Source of the DNA: Skeletonema tropicum
Taxonomy: Eukaryota > Bacillariophyta > Thalassiosirophyceae > Thalassiosirales > Thalassiosiraceae
Direction of reading: 5' to 3'
DNA: 64,000 nucleotides
NCBI GenBank assembly: GCA_037178625.1
Contig: CM074140.1
Coordinates: 1,116,001-1,180,000, forward strand
Positions 31,140 through 41,729 of this stretch are shown in pieces. Under the pieces are notes generated by a model. The model worked only from the letters and a program-made list of their open reading frames with translations. It was not told where the DNA came from and did not search any database. The first letter of the stretch is position 1. The number at the start of each line of letters is the position of its first letter. A program made the position numbers and the translations under genes.

Positions 31140-31724
31140 GGTTGATGAGCAGGAGGTGTTGCTTAATGCGGCGATGGATAGTTTTATGAGAGGTTTCTAA
31201 GTAGAGCCGCAATGATTTTTGGCTTGGCACGTGGGCTTGGCACGTGTCTCCGAGACAGGGACATTAATGCAAGGGTGGGCGTTGGGCGTTGAGCGAATGC
31301 TTCTCTTTCTGGAAGACTACCTGATAGATGCAACATCCGCATCAAAACCAGGGAGATTTCTGGTCTTGCGTCGGAAGCAATCATCTGATTACGTCGATAG
31401 CCTCACTTTCTGGGCGTTGAAGACCTCATTTGTGAGACCATTTATGAGAAACCATCTTAGACGATTTTTTTAGTTATTACAAATTCCTACGTTGATTGAA
31501 AACCGCTTTGGCCAAAATCGCCGAATCCATGTGAGTAGCAGTTCTTTAGTACAGTATCTACCGAAGTACTTTCCCGCTCGTGCGAAATGAATCTCCTCAC
31601 CTCTGAGACACGTGGAACCTTAGTAAAAATAAAAAGTCCCGAAGTGCATCAACTACTACAAAATCAACCCAAAAAACCATTTTAGACCAAAGTGCTGGAG
31701 AGAGGTAGGATCAGCAAAAAGTTG
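31140..31724. other. Intergenic region
   Basis: Upstream region of the secreted acidic protein. A short direct repeat GGCTTGGCACGTG occurs twice at about 31220-31244; each contains the G-box-like CACGTG. No coding frame is convincing. Confidence 0.45.
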
Positions 31725-31806
31725 CACGACGGGCAGGATTCGAACCTGCGCGGCCAGAGGCCAATGGATTTCAAGTCCATCCCGTTAACCACTCCGGCAC
31801 CGTCGT
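31725..31806 (-). tRNA. tRNA-Ser (anticodon TGA)
   Basis: Read on the minus strand it folds as a serine tRNA of 82 nt. The acceptor stem ACGACGG pairs with CCGTCGT, the anticodon stem ATGGA/TCCAT encloses the loop CTTGAAA with anticodon TGA (31773-31771), a long class II variable arm (TGGCCTCTGGCCGC) is present, and the T arm GCAGGTTCGAATCCTGC is intact. A box (GCCGGAGTGG) and B box (GGTTCGAATCC) are both present. No intron and no encoded CCA. The discriminator is G, as usual for eukaryotic tRNA-Ser. Confidence 0.95.
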
Positions 31807-32031
31807 ACAAGAAACATCTCTCCGTAGCCCGATACTAAATAGTGCTGCTTGATTGCCAATTTATGGACTTTCAACAGAGTCCCTACTAATTATTGCAAAT
31901 GCTAGATTGCCCTGAGGTTGATTAGCAATTATCAGTATGTACTCAGAAAGTACAATTCAGCACTGAATGAAAAAAGTAAAATCAAACATCTCTCTTTTTA
32001 TCTTGTACTCTCTAATACTCGAAGAAGGTAC

Positions 32032-33669
32032 TCAACATGCAGACATTGTCGGTGTCATTACTACACCATCTACCATCCGGTGGGTTGCAGGCGGATCAGA
32101 ACTGTTGGCACCACCTCCAGTCATCGCGCTTGCTGCATCATTCAAAGGTAATGTATTGCCTACGTCCCACGTCAAAAGTTCCTCCTCGAGCGTATTCAAC
32201 ACTTCCTCAACATGACTTTCTTCGCGTATGTCCACTGGTAACATTTTGAGACACTTTGTCAACGTTAGCCTTACGTTCGCAACACAATCTACAGTCATTT
32301 CAAGTGCAGACGGGAGAAGATCATTGACAACAATTGATCGGAAGCGGTCCCTTTCAGATGGACTGAGCGGACCGAATGGATCAATTGGAGAGAAAGGCGT
32401 TTCCTTCTTGCGACTTTCACTTGGAAAAACCTCATTGGTGTTATTGTCTTCATCCATCCGCATGACGAGTGCAACAGCTGCCAATATTCGACAATACCCC
32501 TGTCGTTTGCTAAACGCCCCTTCTGACGCTACCATTTGCTTCTTTCTATGACGCGTTGACTTTCTGACGAGAGGATTGTCATCGACATCATCTAAATGTG
32601 TTTCCTTCAACCATTCAATCACCTCCCTTATGGAAGCATTTGCACCACTTTCTCTTGTTGCCTTGGCATATTTGCGTAAAAGGACTGGGATTGACCAGCC
32701 AGCATCCTCACGGACAATACTGACTGAATCAGTCAGTAACGTCTTCAAAATTGGCCAGAGATATTCTCTCACCAGTGATGCATCATATAAAACAATCAAA
32801 TCAGGCATAACTCTTGCGACTGCATCTCGCTGTCTCCAATTCAGTACTCCTGGATTGCTGGCGCTTCGTATCTTCGCAGCACCAAGGACATCTTCTCCCA
32901 TTATTGTTGAATGAATGAGTTGCAAGTAGTAATTGCGATGACCTACACCTTCACCAGGAGGTAATGATCCTATAAATGATGCCAAATTCTTAAGCATATT
33001 CAATCGGATAGCTTCATCAGAATCACTAAAGAATGATACCTCGAACGAAGCTAAGAATTCCTTGTCTCTGGATACGATATCAGGGCCGAGCATATGAGCT
33101 ACAGCATGAACACTGGAAGCAAGACATCGCTTCACAGGCAAGGGCGGAAGGTTTTCGCCACCATCTGCACTACTCCTGAGCTTCCTTATCAGATCCAAGA
33201 AGCAGGATTTAAGCCCATCCCTCTCCCAATTGGAAGCTCCAAAGAGAAGGATGACAGCGGGGAGACTGTAAGCACAATACACACGCATTTCAGCGTCTGT
33301 AGTTTCCTCTCCAGTTTGACATGTTGCCATGGCACTAAATGGCTGCAATAAGGTTGCGCGTATTAATTTCAAGTCTTCTGGATCTTGCCGACCCGTCATT
33401 AATGGCGGATAGGGAAGTGCCGTGGTAGAATTGGTATTGGTTGGGATACGACCATTTCGATGCGAGACTATTCGAGAAAGAGCCAGTGCATCGGACCGAG
33501 ACTCGAGGATGAATTTTGGAAATAGTGCCCTTGGAGAAGACGATGAGGAGACATTGCTACTTGCAACTCCGCCACCCTCTGTTGTGCTGCTGTTGTACTT
33601 CTTAAGGTTTGCCTTGAGCAAAATAGAATCCGTATCATCATCATCCAACGCAGACGATCTACCGACCAT
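32032..33669 (-). pseudogene. PP4R1-like C-terminal half, partial copy 1
   Basis: 545-codon open frame equal to residues 583-1127 of the full gene at 35722, starting at the internal Met of HANGM-VGRSS. It lacks the N-terminal 582 residues and its own promoter; upstream lies the 3' flank of the next copy. The frame is fully intact. Residue changes against the full copy include RES-G-ANAS (D in the others), KKE-T-P (M in the full copy) and GR-Q-D (P in the full copy). Confidence 0.85.
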
Positions 33670-33876
33670 CCCATTCGCATGAGGAAAGAATTGCGGCCCA
33701 ATCGTACCAAACGGAGCATTATTCGCATTACTCCCCCCAACAAATGCTATATTGCCCTGAGGTTGATTAGCAATTATCAGTATGTACTCAGAAAGTACAA
33801 TTCAGCACTGAATGAAAAAAGTAAAATCAAACATCTCTCTTTTTATCTTGTACTCTCTAATACTCGAAGAAGGTAC

Positions 33877-35514
33877 TCAACATGCAGACATTGTCGGTGT
33901 CATTACTACACCATCTACCATCCGGTGGGTTGCAGGCGGATCAGAACTGTTGGCACCACCTCCAGTCATCGCGCTTGCTGCATCATTCAAAGGTAATGTA
34001 TTGCCTACGTCCCACGTCAAAAGTTCCTCCTCGAGCGTATTCAACACTTCCTCAACATGACTTTCTTCGCGTATGTCCACTGGTAACATTTTGAGACACT
34101 TTGTCAACGTTAGCCTTACGTTCGCAACACAATCTACAGTCATTTCAAGTGCAGACGGGAGAAGATCATTGACAACAATTGATCGGAAGCGGTCCCTTTC
34201 AGATGGACTGAGCGGACCGAATGGATCAATTGGAGAGAAAGGCGTTTCCTTCTTGCGACTTTCACTTGGAAAAACCTCATTGGTGTTATTGTCTTCATCC
34301 ATCCGCATGACGAGTGCAACAGCTGCCAATATTCGACAATACCCCTGTCGTTTGCTAAACGCCCCTTCTGACGCTACCATTTGCTTCTTTCTATGACGCG
34401 TTGACTTTCTGACGAGAGGATTGTCATCGACATCATCTAAATGTGTTTCCTTCAACCATTCAATCACCTCCCTTATGGAAGCATTTGCATCACTTTCTCT
34501 TGTTGCCTTGGCATATTTGCGTAAAAGGACTGGGATTGACCAGCCAGCATCCTCACGGACAATACTGACTGAATCAGTCAGTAACGTCTTCAAAATTGGC
34601 CAGAGATATTCTCTCACCAGTGATGCATCATATAAAACAATCAAATCAGGCATAACTCTTGCGACTGCATCTCGCTGTCTCCAATTCAGTACTCCTGGAT
34701 TGCTGGCGCTTCGTATCTTCGCAGCACCAAGGACATCTTCTCCCATTATTGTTGAATGAATGAGTTGCAAGTAGTAATTGCGATGACCTACACCTTCACC
34801 AGGAGGTAATGATCCTATAAATGATGCCAAATTCTTAAGCATATTCAATCGGATAGCTTCATCAGAATCACTAAAGAATGATACCTCGAACGAAGCTAAG
34901 AATTCCTTGTCTCTGGATACGATATCAGGGCCGAGCATATGAGCTACAGCATGAACACTGGAAGCAAGACATCGCTTCACAGGCAAGGGCGGAAGGTTTT
35001 CGCCACCATCTGCACTACTCCTGAGCTTCCTTATCAGATCCAAGAAGCAGGATTTAAGCCCATCCCTCTCCCAATTGGAAGCTCCAAAGAGAAGGATGAC
35101 AGCGGGGAGACTGTAAGCACAATACACACGCATTTCAGCGTCTGTAGTTTCCTCTCCAGTTTGACATGTTGCCATGGCACTAAATGGCTGCAATAAGGTT
35201 GCGCGTATTAATTTCAAGTCTTCTGGATCTTGCCGACCCGTCATTAATGGCGGATAGGGAAGTGCCGTGGTAGAATTGGTATTGGTTGGGATACGACCAT
35301 TTCGATGCGAGACTATTCGAGAAAGAGCCAGTGCATCGGACCGAGACTCGAGGATGAATTTTGGAAATAGTGCCCTTGGAGAAGACGATGAGGAGACATT
35401 GCTACTTGCAACTCCGCCACCCTCTGTTGTGCTGCTGTTGTACTTCTTAAGGTTTGCCTTGAGCAAAATAGAATCCGTATCATCATCATCCAACGCAGAC
35501 GATCTACCGACCAT
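33877..35514 (-). pseudogene. PP4R1-like C-terminal half, partial copy 2
   Basis: Nearly identical to partial copy 1, with an intact 545-codon frame. It has Asp at the RES-D-ANAS position like the full gene but shares KKE-T-P and GR-Q-D with copy 1. So copies 1 and 2 are closest relatives. Whether either is expressed cannot be told from sequence. Confidence 0.85.
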
Positions 35515-35721
35515 CCCATTCGCATGAGGAAAGAATTGCGGCCCAATCGTACCAAACGGAGCATTATTCGCATTACTCCCCCCAACAAATGCTATATTGC
35601 CCTGAGGTTGATTAGCAATTATCAGTATGTACTCAGAAAGTACAATTCAGCACTGAATGAAAAAAGTAAAATCAAACATCTCTCTTTTTATCTTGTACTC
35701 TCTAATACTCGAAGAAGGTAC

Positions 35722-38700
35722 TCAACATGCAGACATTGTCGGTGTCATTACTACACCATCTACCATCCGGTGGGTTGCAGGCGGATCAGAACTGTTGGCA
35801 CCACCTCCAGTCATCGCGCTTGCTGCATCATTCAAAGGTAATGTATTGCCTACGTCCCACGTCAAAAGTTCCTCCTCGAGCGTATTCAACACTTCCTCAA
35901 CATGACTTTCTTCGCGTATGTCCACTGGTAACATTTTGAGACACTTTGTCAACGTTAGCCTTACGTTCGCAACACAATCTACAGTCATTTCAAGTGCAGA
36001 CGGGAGAAGATCATTGACAACAATTGATCGGAAGCGGTCCCTTTCAGATGGACTGAGCGGACCGAATGGATCAATTGGAGAGAAAGGCATTTCCTTCTTG
36101 CGACTTTCACTTGGAAAAACCTCATTGGTGTTATTGTCTTCATCCATCCGCATGACGAGTGCAACAGCTGCCAATATTCGACAATACCCCTGTCGTTTGC
36201 TAAACGCCCCTTCTGACGCTACCATTTGCTTCTTTCTATGACGCGTTGACTTTCTGACGAGAGGATTGTCATCGACATCATCTAAATGTGTTTCCTTCAA
36301 CCATTCAATCACCTCCCTTATGGAAGCATTTGCATCACTTTCTCTTGTTGCCTTGGCATATTTGCGTAAAAGGACTGGGATTGACCAGCCAGCATCCTCA
36401 CGGACAATACTGACTGAATCAGTCAGTAACGTCTTCAAAATTGGCCAGAGATATTCTCTCACCAGTGATGCATCATATAAAACAATCAAATCAGGCATAA
36501 CTCTTGCGACTGCATCTCGCTGTCTCCAATTCAGTACTCCTGGATTGCTGGCGCTTCGTATCTTCGCAGCACCAAGGACATCTTCTCCCATTATTGTTGA
36601 ATGAATGAGTTGCAAGTAGTAATTGCGATGACCTACACCTTCACCAGGAGGTAATGATCCTATAAATGATGCCAAATTCTTTAGCATGTTCAATCGGATA
36701 GCTTCATCAGAATCACTAAAGAATGATACTTCGAACGAAGCTAAGAATTCCTTGTCCCTGGATACGATATCAGGGCCGAGCATATGAGCTACAGCATGAA
36801 CACTGGAAGCAAGACATCGCTTCACAGGCAAGGGCGGAAGGTTCTCACCACCATCTGCACTACTCCTGAGCTTCCTTATCAGATCCAAAAAGCAGGATTT
36901 AAGCCCATCTCTCTCCCAATTGGAAGCTCCAAAGAGAAGGATGACAGCGGGGAGACTGTAAGCACAATACACACGCATTTCAGCGTCTGTAGTTTCCTCT
37001 CCAGTTTGACATGTTGCCATGGCACTAAATGGCTGCAATAAGGTTGCGCGTATTAATTTCAAGTCTTCTGGATCTGGCCGACCCGTCATTAATGGCGGAT
37101 AGGGAAGTGCCGTGGTAGAATTGGTATTGGTTGGGATACGACCATTTCGATGCGAGACTATTCGAGAAAGAGCCAGTGCATCGGACCGAGACTCGAGGAT
37201 GAATTTTGGAAATAGTGCCCTTGGAGAAGACGATGAGGAGACATTGCTACTTGCAACTCCGCCACCCTCTGTTGTGCTGCTGTTGTACTTCTTAAGGTTT
37301 GCCTTGAGCAAAATAGAATCCGTATCATCATCATCCAACGCAGACGATCTACCGACCATCCCATTCGCATGAGGAAAGAATTGCGGCCCAATCGTACCAA
37401 ACGGAGCATTATTCGCATTACTCCCCCCAAACGCCAATGCGTTCCGACTAATCGAAGATTCTCCATGCAAAATCAGCTCGAGTCCACGGAGAGAATGATT
37501 GTACGAAAGTACATCCTCTACGTTATCAAATCGTTCCATTCGGATTCCTCGTGTGATGCCCACGCGTTCTAATCCGGTAAAACTTTTGGCAATGCCCAGA
37601 CTTTCTACACCCACGCCCAATGTCCCCATGTTAGTATTGCCATTGGCTGTAGTAGTAGTACCCTCTCCACTTTGAAATAACAGCCCTCCCATCCCACCCA
37701 CCATGCTACCCCTATCCAATGGATAAAAGCTGGCAATCAGTGGTCCTAGGAACTGCATCATTCCATACCGAACAAATTTGTTGGGATCATCCAATAACTT
37801 CTTGGCAATGGAACACAACGCCTGACGTCGTATCTCATGACATTCTCGGATGGTATTGTGCAACTCATTAATTTGTTTGTTGCTTCGTGGTTTATAAAAC
37901 ATGGTCGTTGACTTGTGAAAGTCCTCATTGTTACTACCACCACCACCACCACCACCATTCTCATCCTCTCCCTCCTCATTCACATCATCATCCACCCAAG
38001 CATCCCCAAAGTGCAACCTCCACGGCAATAACGTCAAAGCCCGACTCACATCCACCAAACACTCTCCACTCGCTTTACGTACTCGATACATTTCATCACC
38101 ACTCAACGACATGAATTTCGGTAATAACCTTCGTTTCACATCCTCCAATGTTGCACCACTCATCATACGTGGCAAGGCCTGCACCGCCGCACGTCGGACA
38201 CGAAAGTTGGGATCTTCCGCCAAGGCTAGTATGGTTGGTGAGAAGTATCGTGTGGCTGTGTCGGGTGTAAGTCGTGTGGGGGGGAGGAAGGAGGATAGAT
38301 CGGCGAGGAGGTTGGAGGCGGTGATTAGTAGATCTTCTGCGGGTGTTTGTGGATTGGTAGAATTGTTGCTATTATTGTTGTTGTTGTTGTCTCCATTATT
38401 TTGTTGTCCATTATTCGAGGTAGCACGCTTCTGCCCCTCCTTGACCAATCGAAGTGGAATACTGAGTGCCAATGTAACGACATCTTCAACGGCCACACGT
38501 AGAGCCAATTTGACAATTGTTTCACTGGCAGCACGACGTACCTCATTGTCTGGATCGGAAATGAGTGTGAATAGGTGTGGAAAGAGGTGCTGGACCATGA
38601 TTTTGTAGTATTTGGAGGATTTCTCTGGTTTGGGAATTTGCGGTAGTGATGTAATTTGATGACGATGATTGGAGGCTGCGCTATTGCTACTGGTAGTACC

Positions 38701-39105
38701 ACCGCTACCATTAGTATTGTTGTTGCCACCCGTGACACCCATCAAGACCAAACATATAATTTTCAACTCCACACAAGCCCTCTGTCGAATAATACTCTCC
38801 GAATCCGTCACCAATGGTGGTATTAGGGGCACCAATTCCATCGCAGTTAATTGCTGTCCCACCTCGAGGGCTACCTCGCCCAACATTCGGACGTGGACCA
38901 ATCGCTGTAGGGCAATGTTGGATTGGACATAGCGTTGTAGGCGAGGGAGGATTGGTAGATCATCGTCGATGGTTAGGTCTTCAAAGCGCGGTTGGAGTTG
39001 TTGTTGTTGAGGGGGGAGGGGTCCTCCTCCAGCTGCTGCTGCGACTGCTGGGGGTGCTCCTCCTGCACCTACTACTGGTGGATGTTGTTGTTGCTGGACG
39101 CTCAT
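35722..39105 (-). CDS. HEAT-repeat protein, PP4 regulatory subunit 1-like
   Basis: Single-exon gene, 1127 residues. HEAT repeats run through most of it: ELVPLIPPLVTDSESIIRQR, HLFPHLFTLISDPDNEVRRA, FSPTILALAEDPNFRVRRAA, LLPKFMSLSGDEMYRVRKAS, ARRQALCSIAKKLL-like segments, and in the C-terminal half LNMLKNLASFIGSLPPGEG, ILKTLLTDSVSIVREDAGW and DLLPSALEMTVDCVANVR. The repeat style and position match PP2A scaffold and PP4 regulatory subunit 1 proteins, which hold a PP2A-like catalytic subunit; PP4R1 is preferred because of length and the low-complexity insertions (Asn/Ser/Gly/Gln runs). The N-terminus is Gln/Pro/Ala/Gly-rich. The 3' half is duplicated twice downstream on the same strand (see 31896-37430), so short-read mapping here will be ambiguous. 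Confidence 0.78.
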   Translation of the reverse strand: MSVQQQQHPPVVGAGGAPPAVAAAAGGGPLPPQQQQLQPRFEDLTIDDDLPILPRLQRYVQSNIALQRLVHVRMLGEVALEVGQQLTAMELVPLIPPLVTDSESIIRQRACVELKIICLVLMGVTGGNNNTNGSGGTTSSNSAASNHRHQITSLPQIPKPEKSSKYYKIMVQHLFPHLFTLISDPDNEVRRAASETIVKLALRVAVEDVVTLALSIPLRLVKEGQKRATSNNGQQNNGDNNNNNNSNNSTNPQTPAEDLLITASNLLADLSSFLPPTRLTPDTATRYFSPTILALAEDPNFRVRRAAVQALPRMMSGATLEDVKRRLLPKFMSLSGDEMYRVRKASGECLVDVSRALTLLPWRLHFGDAWVDDDVNEEGEDENGGGGGGGSNNEDFHKSTTMFYKPRSNKQINELHNTIRECHEIRRQALCSIAKKLLDDPNKFVRYGMMQFLGPLIASFYPLDRGSMVGGMGGLLFQSGEGTTTTANGNTNMGTLGVGVESLGIAKSFTGLERVGITRGIRMERFDNVEDVLSYNHSLRGLELILHGESSISRNALAFGGSNANNAPFGTIGPQFFPHANGMVGRSSALDDDDTDSILLKANLKKYNSSTTEGGGVASSNVSSSSSPRALFPKFILESRSDALALSRIVSHRNGRIPTNTNSTTALPYPPLMTGRPDPEDLKLIRATLLQPFSAMATCQTGEETTDAEMRVYCAYSLPAVILLFGASNWERDGLKSCFLDLIRKLRSSADGGENLPPLPVKRCLASSVHAVAHMLGPDIVSRDKEFLASFEVSFFSDSDEAIRLNMLKNLASFIGSLPPGEGVGHRNYYLQLIHSTIMGEDVLGAAKIRSASNPGVLNWRQRDAVARVMPDLIVLYDASLVREYLWPILKTLLTDSVSIVREDAGWSIPVLLRKYAKATRESDANASIREVIEWLKETHLDDVDDNPLVRKSTRHRKKQMVASEGAFSKRQGYCRILAAVALVMRMDEDNNTNEVFPSESRKKEMPFSPIDPFGPLSPSERDRFRSIVVNDLLPSALEMTVDCVANVRLTLTKCLKMLPVDIREESHVEEVLNTLEEELLTWDVGNTLPLNDAASAMTGGGANSSDPPATHRMVDGVVMTPTMSAC

Positions 39106-39458
39106 TTTCTATTCGTTTCTTACTGTTTTATCATCAGCATTGACACAACACATTACCACACTTTCACATGAACATTGACATTGGCATGCCATTTTTTGGT
39201 GCAAAATCTTGAAAACAGAAAAGTGTGACTGAAAGTTGAGAAGAAGCGAAGAAAGTCTCCAAAACATGTCGAAGAAGGTTGAAGATCCCCAAAAGTGTTC
39301 GGAAAAACGACCAAATAAATGATCCTTCAAAGATCTGCAATGGCAATGGCCAAAGGCATATCGCATCAAAGTTGTGATTGATGTGCCAGTATCTTAACAA
39401 GCTAGCCGGCCGAAAGTAAAGCTAATCAATAACAGAACGACCAACAAAAAGACACATA

Positions 39459-40001
39459 ATGCGTGCTCCTCTAATTATAGCAGTGATCTGTCTTGGCCAC
39501 TGGTCAGCCAACACTGCATCTGCCTTTTCTTCCCCAGCTACAGCAAATGTCAAGCATTCGTCTGCATCAAGCGAACACACCTCCACTTCTTTGCATCACT
39601 CCCTAAATCGTCGATCAGTTTTCACCATTGTTCCAACAGCAGCAGCTATCACGACATTTGCCACACTTTTTATTCCACCAGAAGGAGGCGATGATAATCC
39701 AACTAACGAACAATATCGTGCTCATGCAGATGAACCAAATAATCTATACTACAAATCAAAAGCAGATGAAGAGGATCCACTAGCGGTGTTTGGAAGATCA
39801 CTCCAACAATCATCTATCATTGATGCTCCTAGCATTAGTGCGGATGGTAAGGAGTCAGATCTCAAGAAAGAGGGAGTGGATGCGTCTAAAAGCAATGAAG
39901 TGACAGGGCAACAGTTGTTGTTACCACCAGGGGGAGATTTGGGTAAAGCGTTAATGGAGAAGCAACAGCAGCGAAGAATTGATCCAAGGACTCATGGTTG
40001 A
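39459..40001 (+). CDS. Probable thylakoid-lumen protein, unknown function
   Basis: 180 residues, single exon. Residues 1-19 form a signal peptide followed by the motif A-S-A-F (20-23), the diatom plastid import signal, and a Ser/Thr/His-rich transit region. A twin arginine (51-52, NRRSVFTIV) leads a hydrophobic stretch ending near 70, which looks like a Tat-type thylakoid transfer signal. The mature part is acidic with 'YYKSKADEEDPLAVFGRSLQ' and 'LLLPPGGDLGKAL'. No family was recognised; a small lumenal photosystem-associated protein is possible but unproven. Confidence 0.7.
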   Translation: MRAPLIIAVICLGHWSANTASAFSSPATANVKHSSASSEHTSTSLHHSLNRRSVFTIVPTAAAITTFATLFIPPEGGDDNPTNEQYRAHADEPNNLYYKSKADEEDPLAVFGRSLQQSSIIDAPSISADGKESDLKKEGVDASKSNEVTGQQLLLPPGGDLGKALMEKQQQRRIDPRTHG

Positions 40002-40112
40002 GCCTAGAGGGTAATAACAGCAATCTATGTATTCGGGTGCGTGCATTGAAAATCAACTTGAAGGAGGAGGACGAGGAGCACAGTAACAATAATGCTATAG
40101 CACAAACATTAT

Positions 40113-41267
40113 TCAAAACCATTTGCCATCGGAAGTGTCCATATCTTCAGATAAATCTCCTTCACCTGCAACTTGTTCACCTCGAGATGCCAGCATCCTT
40201 GCTTCCTGTCGCCGGCTACGTAGAATCGTTGCCATTGATACAGATGCAGCTGAGGATGATAAGCTAGCTGAAGTGATGTGCTTTGACGAGGTTGTTCCAT
40301 CTTGTTCTCCATCTCGATCCATTTCACTACTAATTTGCTCCTCAACTTTTCCATCCTCTTGTTCATCATCTTCTGCCCATGCTAAACTCGGATCATAAAA
40401 GTCACTAGCAGAAGGTAGGTTGGCCGACGCTGATTCATCACTCATTTCTTGCGTTTGTTTCTTCTTCTTCTTTTTACTCTTGAGTAGAATCAATCTTGCC
40501 AGCCGTGCTTCGTAAGATGTTTGTTCCATGGTATTCATGTCATCATTATCGTATAGATCATCTTTCTTTATTTCCTCCTCATCATTTAACTCCACTTCAG
40601 TATCATGTTGTGATGCAGGGGATTTTTCATTGTCATGTTGTATGGTGTCCTTGTCATCCGCTATGGATTTTGTAGAATTCAACTTCTCATCATTTGTTGT
40701 AGTTGTATTAGTCGCAGCAACATTAGCTTCTTCATCAGCCTCTAAAATTGCATTGAACTCATCCCAAACTTCGTCGGAAATAGATGCTTCGTCTTTTGCC
40801 TGTGCTGGTTTTGATATGGAAACTGATTTACTCAACTTATTCCCATCGTTTGGCTTGTATTGGTGTTTACTCTCTTCCGTTTTAGTAGTTTGACTCGGAT
40901 GAGGAGCAGTTATTTTCACAGTAGCTGCCGATGATACTACTGCGCGGCTTTTATTTTGATTGTCATCATCATCATCATCGTCGTCTTCTGAGGAAGAATC
41001 TCCGTAACCATCCATCAAAGCACCCAATGAATTAGGTTTTGCAGCCGAATCTTTTATCGCAGTGTATTTGGACTTTCGCAATATCCCACCACTTCCACCT
41101 CCAGGTGATAATGGGCGCTTCCTCGACCTGGTGGCTACATCGCTGTTGTCAACCCTTTCTTCACTTCCTTCTATGTCGTCTTGCAAAGGATTTTGAGATT
41201 GGAGCAATTTTGAACGGGCCTCGGCCATGCGGCGGCGGAGATCTGCTTGTTTGGCTTTGCGAGACAT
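40113..41267 (-). CDS. Acidic low-complexity protein, probably nuclear
   Basis: Single exon, 384 residues. The N-terminus is a basic helix (RKAKQADLRRRMAEARSKLL). Then follow 'LGALMDGYGDSSSEDDDDDD', an acidic 'GYGDSS' box typical of several splicing-associated proteins, 'DEVWDEFNAILEADEE' in the middle, and 'SYEARLARLILLKSKKKKKK' before 'DFYDPSLAWAEDDEQEDG'. Most of the rest is Ser/Asp/Lys-rich and likely disordered. The combination of acidic box, W-x-x-F motif and Lys-rich signal suggests a nuclear RNA-processing factor, but no family can be named. Confidence 0.7.
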   Translation of the reverse strand: MSRKAKQADLRRRMAEARSKLLQSQNPLQDDIEGSEERVDNSDVATRSRKRPLSPGGGSGGILRKSKYTAIKDSAAKPNSLGALMDGYGDSSSEDDDDDDDDNQNKSRAVVSSAATVKITAPHPSQTTKTEESKHQYKPNDGNKLSKSVSISKPAQAKDEASISDEVWDEFNAILEADEEANVAATNTTTTNDEKLNSTKSIADDKDTIQHDNEKSPASQHDTEVELNDEEEIKKDDLYDNDDMNTMEQTSYEARLARLILLKSKKKKKKQTQEMSDESASANLPSASDFYDPSLAWAEDDEQEDGKVEEQISSEMDRDGEQDGTTSSKHITSASLSSSAASVSMATILRSRRQEARMLASRGEQVAGEGDLSEDMDTSDGKWF

Positions 41268-41729
41268 GTTGGCAACACTGATTCTTGTCTTATCTGCAAG
41301 CTACGAACGTGGTGGCAGTTATTTAGTTGCCAACTGGCTTCTCTCTCAACGTCGTTGTCTAATATACAGTACAATAGCTATTGTACAGCTTGTGCTGTGG
41401 GGTGCGAGTTGTCTGGAGTTTGGAGTTGTGAGTTGTCATACTTAAGTAGGTACCTAGGTTGTCATCGTTTTATTTTGGTTTTTGTGGTGCGTTGTGAAGA
41501 AAAAAGGGGGAAAAGGGGAAAAAAGCTCCAAAAAAGGGGCGGTCTCAAAATGTACGAAATAATGACCAAAATTGAGACTCCAGCATAAAGCCAGCTTACT
41601 ACTTGTGCTTTAATATTATAACATGTTGAGTTCACGCCTATCCCCTCTGAGGCGGACAGATGGAAGATATCGATGTTGTGGTTGTGAAGATATTAGTTTA
41701 ATCTTACTTGCCACCTTTCAACCTTCTAT

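Larger units (their letters stand above)
31896..37430. repeat. Tandem triplication, 1845-bp unit
   Basis: Units 31896-33740, 33741-35585 and 35586-37430 each begin CAAATGCTA and contain the 3' flank and last 545 codons of the PP4R1-like gene. Only the rightmost unit continues into the full gene. The junctions read ...ACTCCCCCCAA|CAAATGCTAT; the left edge of the first unit is in unique sequence (CAAATGCTAG). Units 1 and 2 differ visibly at one base near 32640/34485 (Gly/Asp codon). Unit 3 differs from both at about nine positions, mostly in 36680-37080. Confidence 0.95.

Noticed and set aside
32032..33669. Independent full-length gene
   Set aside because: It is an exact partial copy of the gene at 35722 lacking the first 582 codons, so it was recorded as a partial duplicate.
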